Source: Sphingomonas sp. C3-2 | Lineage (GTDB): Bacteria > Pseudomonadota > Alphaproteobacteria > Sphingomonadales > Sphingomonadaceae | Reading direction: 5' to 3' | Assembly: GCF_033025475.1 (NCBI RefSeq) | Contig: NZ_CP130322.1 | Coordinates: forward strand, 186,001 to 250,000 | Length of the DNA: 64,000 nucleotides | Part shown: positions 38,340-47,138 of the stretch, piece after piece | Layout of the letters: every line of letters starts with the position of its first letter | How positions within the stretch are numbered: the stretch's first letter is position 1 | The notes under the pieces: generated by a model | Told to the model about the DNA's origin: nothing | Databases searched by the model: none | Seen by the model: only the letters and a program-made list of their open reading frames with translations | Translations under genes and position numbers: made by a program

Positions 38340-40397
38340 ATGATCGCTCGTACCGCCAAAGTCGTCATTGCCGGATTGCTGGGAAGCGCCAGCTGGACCG
38401 CCGTCATCGCGCAAACGCCCGCCAATGACGGTTCCGGCCAGGATATTGTCGTGACCGCCGCCGGCTATGAACAGCGCATCGCCGAGGCCCCTGCCAGCAT
38501 TTCCGTTCTGACGCGGGAGCAGTTGGAAACGCGGCCCTTCACCTCGCTGGAAGATGCCGTCCGCAATATCGAGGGCGTGAGCGTCGTCGGCGACAGCCCC
38601 AACAGCACCGATATCGTCATCCGCGGCATGCCGGGCGAATATACGCTGATCATGCTCGACGGCCGTCGACAGACCACGCGCGAGACGATGAACCGGGGCA
38701 CGGGCGGCGTGCAGGCCAACCTGATCCCGCCGCTTGCCGCGATCGAGCGGATCGAGGTCGTGCGCGGCCCGATGTCGTCGCTCTATGGTTCGGACGCCAT
38801 GGGCGGCGTCGTCAACATCATCACGCGCAAAGTGCCCGAAAAGCTGAGCGGTTCGGTGACGCTGGGCGGTATCGCCCAGGAAGACGGACGCTATGGCAAC
38901 ACGACGCTCGGCAATTTCTGGATCGGGGCGCCCATCGTCTCGGATACGGTGGGTTTCCAGATTTACGGCGGCGTGAACGACCGCGCCGAAGATGATATCT
39001 TCTTCCCGAATTCCTTTACCACCGGGGCCAACCGCGTCCGCGATCGCAACATCAACGGCAAGTTCACAGCCATTGTCGCGCCCGGTCATGATATCTCGCT
39101 GGAGGGCGGCTATAACCGCCTGTCCTATACCGAGACGCCCGGCCGTTCGACCGATATCGACAGCACCCGCTTCGTCGAGCACCATCGCCGCAATTATCAG
39201 GCACTGACCTATAATGGCGACTTTGGCGCCGCGATCGCGCGCGTTGCCGCGTTCCGCGAACAGGAAAAGAATGAAACCATCGACGATGGCGAGACGCTCA
39301 ACGAGCCCAATCTCGTCAACTGGACCGTGGATTCGACCGTAACCCTGCCGATGGGGACCTGGAACACCATGACGATCGGTGGCCAGTATATTCACACCAA
39401 GGTGAAGGGCATTGCCGGCCAGGACAATGTAAGCGGCTATGTGAACACCAATGTGGCGACCCGTGAATCATGGGCGCTGTTCATCGAAGACCAGTTGAAG
39501 CCGGTCGACGGGCTGATCATCACCGGCGGCGCGCGCGTCGATCATTATGATCAGTTCGGTTCCCACTTCACGCCGCGCGCCTATGTGAACTACACCTTCC
39601 AGCCCGGCTGGACGGTACGCGGCGGCATTGCCCGCGGCTTCAAGGCGCCCACATTGCGGCAGAGCATCGCGGATTACTGCATGAGCACAGGCGGCGGATC
39701 GCTGGTGCGCGGCCCGCTGTGCGGCAATCCAGACCTGGAGCCGGAAGTGAGCACGACCAAGGAAGTGGGCTTGCGCTATGATGGCGCGGGCAAGCTCGGC
39801 TTCGGCGCGACGCTGTTCCACACCAATTTCAAGAACAAGGTGGTCAGCTTCGATTCCGGTCTGGACGACCCCGTCAACCCTGCGCGCCCGCTCTATGTGT
39901 ACGACAATATCGACCGGGTGGTCATCAAGGGGGTCGAGCTCAACGGCACGCTGCCGATCGGTCCGTCCGTGTTGCTGACTGCAAACTACACCTACACGGA
40001 TTCGGAACGCCGCGGCGGTGGCGAACCGGCCTTCGACGGCAGTTCGCTCGACGGCAAGCCGCTCGACAAGACGCCTGAGCACATGGCCAATATCCGCCTC
40101 GACTGGCAGGCCACGGACAAGATCTCCGCCTATGCCCTCGCTTATTATACCGGGCGCCAATATTATTCCGGTTTCCGCAACGGCGCCGTCCGTACCCGTG
40201 AACGGGAAGCCAGCACCACCTTCGATTTCGGCGTGAACTTCACCGTTACCGAGAATTTCTCGCTCAAGGCGGCCGTCCTCAACCTTACCGACAAGATCGT
40301 CCCCATCGACGATCGTGGCCGTTTCGACGGACTGGACGGCAACTGGATGGTCGATGAAGGCCGTCGCTTCTGGGGCACCGCGACGTTCACTTTCTAA
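38340..40397 (+). CDS. TonB-dependent receptor, FepA/CirA-like (catecholate siderophore type)
   Basis: 685 residues: signal peptide MIARTAKVVIAGLLGSASW..., TonB-box-like DIVVTA, plug with IERIEVVRGPMSSLYGSDAMGGVVNIITRKVPE, a motif close to those of CirA and FepA-type catecholate receptors, and a barrel ending RRFWGTATFTF. The gene follows the second PepSY operon after 71 bases with a Fur-like box and has a strong terminator. Together with the esterase it suggests use of a catecholate siderophore, but the ligand is inferred. Confidence 0.87.
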   Translation: MIARTAKVVIAGLLGSASWTAVIAQTPANDGSGQDIVVTAAGYEQRIAEAPASISVLTREQLETRPFTSLEDAVRNIEGVSVVGDSPNSTDIVIRGMPGEYTLIMLDGRRQTTRETMNRGTGGVQANLIPPLAAIERIEVVRGPMSSLYGSDAMGGVVNIITRKVPEKLSGSVTLGGIAQEDGRYGNTTLGNFWIGAPIVSDTVGFQIYGGVNDRAEDDIFFPNSFTTGANRVRDRNINGKFTAIVAPGHDISLEGGYNRLSYTETPGRSTDIDSTRFVEHHRRNYQALTYNGDFGAAIARVAAFREQEKNETIDDGETLNEPNLVNWTVDSTVTLPMGTWNTMTIGGQYIHTKVKGIAGQDNVSGYVNTNVATRESWALFIEDQLKPVDGLIITGGARVDHYDQFGSHFTPRAYVNYTFQPGWTVRGGIARGFKAPTLRQSIADYCMSTGGGSLVRGPLCGNPDLEPEVSTTKEVGLRYDGAGKLGFGATLFHTNFKNKVVSFDSGLDDPVNPARPLYVYDNIDRVVIKGVELNGTLPIGPSVLLTANYTYTDSERRGGGEPAFDGSSLDGKPLDKTPEHMANIRLDWQATDKISAYALAYYTGRQYYSGFRNGAVRTREREASTTFDFGVNFTVTENFSLKAAVLNLTDKIVPIDDRGRFDGLDGNWMVDEGRRFWGTATFTF

Positions 40398-40457
40398 AGC
40401 GTCGTACCGCCAGTACTGCGCGTAACCGGCGGTGTTCGCAAAATTCGTCAGGTACAA

Positions 40458-40496
40458 ATGAGGCGACGGTTCACCGGAACCGTCGCCTCATATTTT
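40458..40496 (+). terminator. Rho-independent terminator after the FepA-like receptor
   Basis: 15-bp perfect stem (40458-40472 with 40477-40491), 4-base loop, followed by a T-rich ATTTT. About 60 bases past the stop codon. It marks the right end of the iron island. Confidence 0.9.
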
Positions 40497-40591
40497 AGCC
40501 GATCCCAGACGGTTGCGCGTTGGCGTTGATCAAGGCGCTTCAAGCACGCTGAAGTTGCGCCATCACCCGCACACTTGCTTTGATCGCACGG

Positions 40592-41365
40592 TCAGGAAAG
40601 ATATTCGGCTCCGCCTTCAACGCCGAGCACCTTACCTGTCACCCAACGCGATGCGTCGGATGCAAAGAACAGGCAGGCGGCGGCGATATCCTCGGGTTGC
40701 CCAAAGGTGCCGAGCGGAATGAATTTGAGCATGTTCTGGGCTACGTCGGGAGCACTTTCGAAATAGCCCGCAAGGGAATCGGTCAGAATAGGCCCCGGTT
40801 CAATTACATTGACTCGAACATGGGGTGCGTAATCCTGGGCAAGATTGCGCGACATCTGATTTAATGCCGCCTTTGCCGCACCATAAGCGCTGAAATTCTT
40901 CTGCGCAAAGCGCGCCGCAGCAGACGAAATATTGATGACGGAACCACCACCGGCGTCACGCATCGCGCCGGCAACTTTCTGCGTCAGCAGGAAAGCCGGG
41001 GTCACGTTCCAGATGAGTGCTTCATTGAACTGTTTGGCGCTGGTCTTGTCGGGGTCATTCGGGCCCGATCCCCCGGCATTGTTCACAAGAATGTTGATTT
41101 TCCCGAATTCAGACAATGCGCGCGCGACCATGGCATCAAGAGATGCTTCATCATTCACATCGCAAACAACTGCGAGCGCACGACGACCCAAGCCCTCTAT
41201 TTCACGCGCGACGACATCTATGTCCTTCTGCTGGCGCGCGGCCAGAACGACATCGGCTCCAGCCTGCGCCAGGGCTATCGCGCACGCACGACCGATACCT
41301 CGGCTCGCACCGGTCACGATCGCAACCTTGTCCGTTAACGCAAACATGGCAGGAACGTTGGTCAT
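40592..41365 (-). CDS. Short-chain dehydrogenase/reductase
   Basis: 257-residue NAD(P)-dependent oxidoreductase of the SDR family. The cofactor motif is GASRGIG (19-25), NNAG is at 95-98, and the catalytic Ser 147/148, Tyr161 and Lys165 lie in INISSAA and SAYGAAKAAL. C-terminal GVEGGAEYL is usual for classical SDRs. It resembles the 7-alpha-hydroxysteroid-dehydrogenase-like branch; the substrate cannot be read from sequence. Start at ATG 41365 because GAGGTGG precedes it; the longer frame runs through this site. No neighbour on the same strand suggests a pathway. Confidence 0.88.
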   Translation of the reverse strand: MTNVPAMFALTDKVAIVTGASRGIGRACAIALAQAGADVVLAARQQKDIDVVAREIEGLGRRALAVVCDVNDEASLDAMVARALSEFGKINILVNNAGGSGPNDPDKTSAKQFNEALIWNVTPAFLLTQKVAGAMRDAGGGSVINISSAAARFAQKNFSAYGAAKAALNQMSRNLAQDYAPHVRVNVIEPGPILTDSLAGYFESAPDVAQNMLKFIPLGTFGQPEDIAAACLFFASDASRWVTGKVLGVEGGAEYLS

Positions 41366-41588
41366 AGGCCAATCCACCTCAGAAAAATCGCAAGACACTT
41401 GAAGGCACCGCTAGGCGCTTCCCCCAAAGGGGTAACGGCCTCCGTCAATGGAGCCAAGCAGTTAGGTCCGATTTTACGAGAGGCGGCGACATGCTCGCAT
41501 ACTCTATCGAGGGACAGTACCTCGATCGCCGCGCCCCTGAAGGTCGCGGGGGGCCAAACCCCATCATTTCCGAAAGTGATTGTAACGA

Positions 41589-41665
41589 TGGTAGCGGAGG
41601 AGGGACTTGAACCCCCGACACGCGGATTATGATTCCGCTGCTCTAACCAGCTGAGCTACTCCGCC
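41589..41665 (-). tRNA. tRNA-Met (CAT), elongator type
   Basis: 77 bases including encoded CCA. The acceptor arm pairs GGCGGAG with CTCCGCT, the last pair being G-T. The anticodon stem GCGGA/TCCGC encloses loop ATCATAA with anticodon CAT, and the T-arm has GGTTCAAGTCC. The closed first pair and overall sequence fit an elongator methionine tRNA; a CAT tRNA read as isoleucine after lysidine modification is the alternative. Confidence 0.93.
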
Positions 41666-41737
41666 CCATGGGCAACGCGCTAACGGCGTGGAGGGGCCTA
41701 TAAGGGGCAGATTTCCGTCGGTCAACCAGCTTTTCAA

Positions 41738-42271
41738 TCATTTGAACATGTGTCGTGAAATTGGTGCCCAGGCGCCCATATCATAGGCCCAGCAGGCAAG
41801 CCCCTTGATCGCAACGGCGCGCCCGATCAGCTCTGGCGGCAGCTGTTTTTGCGTGGCGCGGGCAACCTCGGGCGCGACCTTGTTCTCGATCGTGACATGC
41901 GGCGTCCAGCGCGCCTGATCCTGCGGGACGAGCAAGCCGAAGAACGAATCGCCAAGTTCTGCACGAATCGCCTCGAGCCCCGGGCTTTCGATTCGCAGCG
42001 CCGTCCCCTGCCCCAGGTTCATGACGCCGCTCACCCGCGCGCGCGGCGCCGGGCCACGCACGGCGTCCGCCAGACGGTGGCGCAGTTCGCCCGCGATCGA
42101 CGGCGGCAGATGATGGAAGAGGGTGAGGTGTGCCGGCAGCCGGTTGCGCGCGGCGGGATAATGGCGGCGCCGCAACGCATCGAGCCAGGCAAGGTCGTCG
42201 GCCCCGATCACCGCCGAAACGATGAGCGGGGCCGCGATGTCAGATCTCCACCTGACTGCCCAGTTCGACAA
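41738..42271 (-). CDS. 2H phosphoesterase / 2'-5' RNA ligase-like protein
   Basis: 177 residues with the two His-x-Thr/Ser-x motifs of the 2H family: HLTLFH (from about residue 48) and HVTIEN (near residue 124). Members act as RNA 2',3'-cyclic phosphodiesterases or ligases on tRNA ends (ThpR-like). The start is uncertain: TTG 42271 overlaps the 3' end of kup by 32 bases with no good binding site, while GTG 42211 would remove the first strand ([10 protein letters not shown]). Lies between kup and tRNA-Met. Confidence 0.8.
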   Translation of the reverse strand: MSNWAVRWRSDIAAPLIVSAVIGADDLAWLDALRRRHYPAARNRLPAHLTLFHHLPPSIAGELRHRLADAVRGPAPRARVSGVMNLGQGTALRIESPGLEAIRAELGDSFFGLLVPQDQARWTPHVTIENKVAPEVARATQKQLPPELIGRAVAIKGLACWAYDMGAWAPISRHMFK

Positions 42272-44159
42272 CCCGGTTGGTGGGCAGGCGGAAGAATTCC
42301 ATGGCGCTTTCCGCGTTGCGCAGCATCCATGCGAACAGCTTTTCGCGCCACACCGCCATGCCGGGACGGGAGGATGGCAACAGCGTCTGCCGCGCGAGGA
42401 AGAAGCTGGTATCCATCATCTTGAATTCCGGGCCACAGCCCGTGACCAGCTTCAGCGCCGCGGGCACATCGGGCTCTTCCATGAAGCCGTAGCGGATGAC
42501 GACGCGGTGGAAGCCGTGACCAAGATCCTTGAGCCCGCAGCGCTCCCCGGTCTTCACAAAGGGCACATCCTCGATCTTTACGGTCAGGAGGATCACGCGT
42601 TCGTGCAGCACCTTGTTGTGCTTGAGGTTGTGCAGCAGCGCGTGGGGCACGCCGTCGGCGGTTGAGGTCATGAAGACCGCCGTGCCGGGCACGCGCGTCG
42701 CCGAATTGGCGGCCGAGTTGACGAACACCGCCACCGGCATCGCCGCCTCGCGCATCCGATCGAGCATCAGTTCGCGCCCCTTGGCCCAGGTCGTCAGCAG
42801 CGTGAACGCGACCAGACCGATGAGCAGCGGGAACCAGCCACCATCTGGCACCTTGGTGAGGTTGGCCGCGAAATAGGTGATGTCGACGATGAAGAAGATC
42901 GCGAGCACCAGCGCCGCAACGAACTTGTTCCAGCGCCACAGGCTGAACAGGACGACCGCGAGCAGGCAGGTGTCGATGAACATCGCGCCGGTGACCGCGA
43001 TGCCGTACGCTGCCGCCAGATTGCTCGACGAACCGAAGAACAGGACGAGCAGCAGCACCATCACCATCAGGAACCAGTTGATGACGGGAATGTAGATCTG
43101 GCCCGCCGCGCTCGCGCTGGTGTGGAGGATGCGCAGACGCGGAATGAAGCCGAGCTGGATCGCCTGATGCGTCAGCGAGAACGCGCCCGAGATCACCGCC
43201 TGGCTGGCGATGACGGTTGCGAGCATCGCGAGGATGACGAGCGGGAAGCGCAGCGCTTCGGGCGCGAGCAGGAAGAACGGGTTCTTGATCGCTTCCAGCG
43301 CCTCGGCGGGGCTGAGCGACAGGATCATCGCACCCTGCCCCAGATAGTTGAGCATCAGCCCGGGCAGGACGAAATAGAGCCAGGACAGGCGGATCGGGTT
43401 ACGCCCAAAATGCCCCATATCGGCATAGAGCGCCTCGGCTCCCGTCACCGCCAGCACGACAGACCCGAGCGCGAGGAACGCGGTGAACTTGTCGATCCTG
43501 AAAAATTCGATCGCGTAATAGGGGTTGAGCGCCATCAGGATCGTCGGGTTCTTGACGATATGCATCACCCCGAACACCGCGAGCGTGACGAAATAGGTCA
43601 TCATGATCGGGCCGAAAAGTTGCCCCACCTTGGCCGTGCCGTGCGCCTGGATCCAGAATAGGCCGATCAGGATGGTGACGGCGATCGGGATGACCCAGGG
43701 CCCAAAACGCGGATCGACGGTCACCAGCCCTTCGGATGCCGAAAGCACCGACATGGCCGGGGTGATCATGCTGTCGCCATAGAAAAGCGCGGTCGCGAAC
43801 ACGCCGAGCATCACGATGGGCGCGCTCCAGCGCGTCCCCTTGGATTGCCGGTTGATGAGCGCGAGCAGGGCAAGGCTTCCGCCCTCCCCCTTATTGTCCG
43901 CGCGCATGATGATCGACACATATTTGATCGTGACGACGATCGTCATCGACCAGAAGATAAGGCTCAACACCCCATAGATGTGCATCTGATCGGGGGTGAG
44001 CGGGTGGTGCCCCGCAAATGTTTCACGGAATGCATAGATCGGGCTGGTCCCGATATCGCCGAACACGATCCCGATAGCCGCCACGGCCAGCTTGGCCAGA
44101 GGCTGGTCGTTTCGGGCTTCGGAGTGCGGATTCTCCACGGCCGTTGCTGTAGTGCTCAT
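42240..44159 (-). CDS. kup: Potassium uptake protein Kup
   Basis: 639 residues, proton-coupled K+ importer of the KUP/HAK family. The N-terminal [19 protein letters not shown] is the family's signature, followed by about twelve membrane helices in the first 440 residues and a cytosolic C-terminal domain ending QVEI. In low osmolarity or low pH it takes up K+ at moderate affinity. A single gene upstream of the 2H phosphoesterase; its promoter should lie in the 251-base gap 44160-44410, divergent from ald. Confidence 0.95.
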   Translation of the reverse strand: MSTTATAVENPHSEARNDQPLAKLAVAAIGIVFGDIGTSPIYAFRETFAGHHPLTPDQMHIYGVLSLIFWSMTIVVTIKYVSIIMRADNKGEGGSLALLALINRQSKGTRWSAPIVMLGVFATALFYGDSMITPAMSVLSASEGLVTVDPRFGPWVIPIAVTILIGLFWIQAHGTAKVGQLFGPIMMTYFVTLAVFGVMHIVKNPTILMALNPYYAIEFFRIDKFTAFLALGSVVLAVTGAEALYADMGHFGRNPIRLSWLYFVLPGLMLNYLGQGAMILSLSPAEALEAIKNPFFLLAPEALRFPLVILAMLATVIASQAVISGAFSLTHQAIQLGFIPRLRILHTSASAAGQIYIPVINWFLMVMVLLLVLFFGSSSNLAAAYGIAVTGAMFIDTCLLAVVLFSLWRWNKFVAALVLAIFFIVDITYFAANLTKVPDGGWFPLLIGLVAFTLLTTWAKGRELMLDRMREAAMPVAVFVNSAANSATRVPGTAVFMTSTADGVPHALLHNLKHNKVLHERVILLTVKIEDVPFVKTGERCGLKDLGHGFHRVVIRYGFMEEPDVPAALKLVTGCGPEFKMMDTSFFLARQTLLPSSRPGMAVWREKLFAWMLRNAESAMEFFRLPTNRVVELGSQVEI

Positions 44160-44410
44160 GGAGCGTTCAGTTCGCTCGGGCGAGAATGACGAAGGTCATG
44201 GAATGAACAACTCACATTGCCAATAGGCGAGAGGGCGCCCTAGCATTTCGTTCCGCCTCCATCAACATGGTGTAAGTTATCTGAACTTGGGCGCTTTTTA
44301 TCGCATGCCGCGCCTTGCCCGCCGCTTGGCGATGGGCAATCGCCGCTTTCGGCATTACGAATCGGATAAACTGCGCTGAGGCAGCCGTTCCGCGGTTCAG
44401 GAGAAACACT

Positions 44411-45514
44411 ATGAAGATCGGCGTCCCCCGCGAAATCAAGAATCACGAATATCGGGTTGGGCTGACCCCGCCCTCCGTCGCGGAACTCGTGGCCGCAGGG
44501 CACAGCCTGTTCGTCGAGACCGGCGCGGGCGCGGGGATCGATTTTTCGGATGCGGATTATATCGCGGCGGGCGCCACCGTGCTGCCGAGCGCGACCGAGA
44601 TATTTGCCGCGGCGGACATGATCGTGAAGGTGAAGGAGCCGCAGCCGCAGGAAATTGCGATGCTGCGCCCCGATCATATTCTTTTCACCTATCTCCACCT
44701 CGCCGCCGACAAGGCACAGGCCGAGGGGCTGATGCAATCGGGCGCGACCTGCATCGCCTATGAAACCGTTACCTCACGCACGGGTTCATTGCCGCTGCTC
44801 AAGCCGATGTCCGAAGTGGCCGGGCGCATGGCGATCCAGGTCGGCGCGCATTATCTGGAAAAGGAACAGGGCGGCCGCGGCGTCCTCCTAGGCGGCGTAC
44901 CGGGCGTCGCACCCGCGCGCGTCGCCATTCTGGGCGGCGGTGTCGCGGGCGTGAACGCCGCGCAGATCGCGGTGGGCATGCGCGCCGACGTCACCATCTA
45001 CGATATTTCCAATGAGCGGCTGGCCGAACTCGACATGTTCTTCGGCAGCCAGATCAAGACCGCCTTTGCCTCGAAATCGGCGATCGCAGCCGCCGTGCGC
45101 AATGCCCATCTCGTCATCGGCGCGGTGCTCGTCCCCGGCGCGGCGGCGCCCAAGCTGGTGACGCGCGAGATGCTGAAGACGATGAAGCGCGGATCGGTGA
45201 TCGTCGATATCGCAATCGATCAGGGCGGCTGCTTCGAAACCTCGCGCCCGACCACCCATGCCGACCCGGTGTTCGAGGTCGAGGGCGTGACCCATTATTG
45301 CGTGGCCAACATGCCCGGTGCGGTTGCCCGCACATCGGCCTTCGCGCTCAACAACGCGACGCTGCCCTTTGCGCTAAAGCTCGCCAATCTGGGCGCCGAA
45401 GCGGCGATGCGTGCGGATGCGCATCTGGCGGCCGGTTTGAATGTAGCGGGCGGCCAGATCCGCCACCCCGCCGTGGCCCAGGCGCTGGACCTGCCCTATT
45501 CGCCCTGGGGCTGA
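44411..45514 (+). CDS. ald: Alanine dehydrogenase
   Basis: 367-residue NAD-dependent enzyme that interconverts alanine and pyruvate plus ammonia. It starts MKIGVPREIKNHEYRVGLTP. K75 (in IVKVKEPQ) and H96 (in LHLAAD) are the usual catalytic residues, GGGVAGVNAA is the dinucleotide-binding loop, and PYSPWG is the usual end. ATG 44411 has AGGAGA six bases upstream. Its 3' end overlaps the convergent ccmI-like gene by 19 bases. Confidence 0.95.
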   Translation: MKIGVPREIKNHEYRVGLTPPSVAELVAAGHSLFVETGAGAGIDFSDADYIAAGATVLPSATEIFAAADMIVKVKEPQPQEIAMLRPDHILFTYLHLAADKAQAEGLMQSGATCIAYETVTSRTGSLPLLKPMSEVAGRMAIQVGAHYLEKEQGGRGVLLGGVPGVAPARVAILGGGVAGVNAAQIAVGMRADVTIYDISNERLAELDMFFGSQIKTAFASKSAIAAAVRNAHLVIGAVLVPGAAAPKLVTREMLKTMKRGSVIVDIAIDQGGCFETSRPTTHADPVFEVEGVTHYCVANMPGAVARTSAFALNNATLPFALKLANLGAEAAMRADAHLAAGLNVAGGQIRHPAVAQALDLPYSPWG

Positions 45515-46188
45515 GCAGGCGCCGCGCCTTCGGGCGCGGGCATTGCGGGGGGCATGCCCCCCATCTGCATCTGGCCCATCTGCATCTGGAGCGCGCCAAG
45601 GCGTGCCTCCAGATCGGCGCGCCACGGCGCTTCCTTGGGCGTCTCTGCGAGCAGTTCGCTCCATAGCGCCGCCGCCTTGTCGAACTGCCCCGATTGCGCC
45701 AGCGCCAGCCCCATGAAAAAGGGCGGACCGGGATGCTTGGGTGAGAGCGTTGCGGCCTTCTGAAACGCGAACTGCGCGGCGGGCGAAATCATGCCGTCGC
45801 CGTGGTTTACCAGCGCATTGCCGAGCCCAACCCACAGATCCGGGCTGTTCGGCGCCGCCTTGACGGCACCACGCATCACATTGACCGCCGCGCGCGTCGA
45901 GCCCAGCTTGCCATAGGTATCGGCAGTGTCGAGCCACTGCGCCTCACCGCCGAAACGGCCCATCATCGCCTTGCGCTGTTCCACCAGCGCGGGATCGATA
46001 TTTGCCGTGTGTTCGCGCGCGCGAATGGGGGTTCCGGGCGTGCCGGGGTGCCCTTGCCAGGCATAGCCCGCCAGCCCGAGCAGCAGCGCCGCGCCGATAA
46101 GCTCATAGGTCATGCGCGGCGCACCGCCGAACTTGACGAGCAGGCCGAAGACGATGGCCGCCATCCCGATGACGATAAGCCAGCCCAT
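45496..46188 (-). CDS. ccmI: TPR-repeat cytochrome c biogenesis protein (CcmI/CycH-like)
   Basis: 230 residues. Two N-terminal membrane helices (GWLIVIGMAAIVFGLLVKF; LIGAALLLGLAGYAW) and TPR-like repeats (VNVMRGAVKAAPNSPDLWVGLGNAL; QFAFQKAATLSPKHPG) are followed by a proline/methionine-rich tail. Such proteins hold apocytochrome c for heme attachment together with CcmH. It starts one base inside the ccmH stop (TGATG). Last gene of the ccm operon. The sequence is shorter than full-length CycH, so the call rests on context and topology. Confidence 0.8.
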   Translation of the reverse strand: MGWLIVIGMAAIVFGLLVKFGGAPRMTYELIGAALLLGLAGYAWQGHPGTPGTPIRAREHTANIDPALVEQRKAMMGRFGGEAQWLDTADTYGKLGSTRAAVNVMRGAVKAAPNSPDLWVGLGNALVNHGDGMISPAAQFAFQKAATLSPKHPGPPFFMGLALAQSGQFDKAAALWSELLAETPKEAPWRADLEARLGALQMQMGQMQMGGMPPAMPAPEGAAPAQPQGE

Positions 46189-46601
46189 CAGTTCTTCTTT
46201 CCTTTCCGGATCCGGCCGCGCGCCAGCCATGCCCCGCCTGCGAGCAACAGGATCGGCGCGATCCAGAGCGGTGCCGTCTCTCCGCTAAGCACGGGCTTGT
46301 AGCTGACCCACTGGCCATAGCGCTCGATCATCCAGCGCCGGATGTCTTCGGGCTCTTCGCCCTTCTGGATGCGTTCGCGCACCAGCGCGCGCATGTCGCC
46401 CGCCATTTCGGCATCGCTGTCGGCGATCGACTGGCCCTGGCAGACGATGCAGCGCAGCGTTTCCATCAGCGCAACGGCCTTCGCCTCCTGCGCCGGATCA
46501 GCGAGCTGGGTGTCCGCCAGTTCGGCGGCGGGCATGATCGAATCCGCATGGGCGATGCCCGTGGACGCGGCGAGCAGGCAAAGGGCGAGGATCGTTCTCA
46601 T
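46188..46601 (-). CDS. ccmH: Cytochrome c maturation protein CcmH (CycL)
   Basis: 137 residues: signal peptide, thiol motif LRCIVCQGQ with C51 and C54, the DMRALVRERIQKGEEPEDIRRWMIERYGQWV helix bundle and a C-terminal membrane anchor (LWIAPILLLAGGAWLA). It keeps apocytochrome c thiols reduced with CcmG before heme ligation. Overlaps ccmG by ATGA and the ccmI-like gene by one base. Confidence 0.95.
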   Translation of the reverse strand: MRTILALCLLAASTGIAHADSIMPAAELADTQLADPAQEAKAVALMETLRCIVCQGQSIADSDAEMAGDMRALVRERIQKGEEPEDIRRWMIERYGQWVSYKPVLSGETAPLWIAPILLLAGGAWLARGRIRKGKKN

Positions 46602-47125
46602 CGCGCCTTCCGCAATTCTTCCATCAGCTTGGGCACATCATCGGCGCGCACATCGCCGATATGCTGATAGCGGATGATCCCCTTGGCATCGACGACGAAG
46701 GTTTCGGGCACGCCCGACGACCCCATCGCCAGCTGGACGCCGCTTTTCATGTCGGCGCCGATCGCGGCATAGGGATTGCCGTTGCGCGCCAGAAATGCGC
46801 CCAGATCGGCCGGATTGTCGCGGATGGCGATGCCGTGGATCGTCACCCCCTGCTTCGCCATCGCCTCCAATATCGGGGCCTCGGCGATGCAGGGCAGGCA
46901 CCAGCTGGCGAAGATGTTCAAAAGCTTGGGCTCGCCGCCGACGAAATTCTTCGAACTCAGCCCCGCGCGCCCGTCATAGGCCGCGGGCAGCGTGAATTCG
47001 GGCACGGGCTTGCCCACCATCTTGGACGTGATGGTCCGGTCTCCCGGGTTGATCAGGCCATAAGCCACGACGCCGAAAAACAGGCTGAACAATGCCAGCG
47101 GAACCCAAAGAATAGCGCGCTTCAT
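46598..47125 (-). CDS. ccmG: Thiol:disulfide interchange protein CcmG/DsbE
   Basis: 175-residue membrane-anchored thioredoxin-like protein. N-terminal anchor (AILWVPLALFSLFFGVVAYGLI), active site WCLPC with C76 and C79, the cis-Pro GVPETFVVD strand and the usual GxGxxRYQHIGDV end. ATG 47125 follows GGGAGCAGG; upstream codons in the frame are not part of the family. It reduces apocytochrome c thiols in the periplasm, with CcmH. Confidence 0.96.
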   Translation of the reverse strand: MKRAILWVPLALFSLFFGVVAYGLINPGDRTITSKMVGKPVPEFTLPAAYDGRAGLSSKNFVGGEPKLLNIFASWCLPCIAEAPILEAMAKQGVTIHGIAIRDNPADLGAFLARNGNPYAAIGADMKSGVQLAMGSSGVPETFVVDAKGIIRYQHIGDVRADDVPKLMEELRKAR

Positions 47126-47138
47126 CCTGCTCCCTGCC

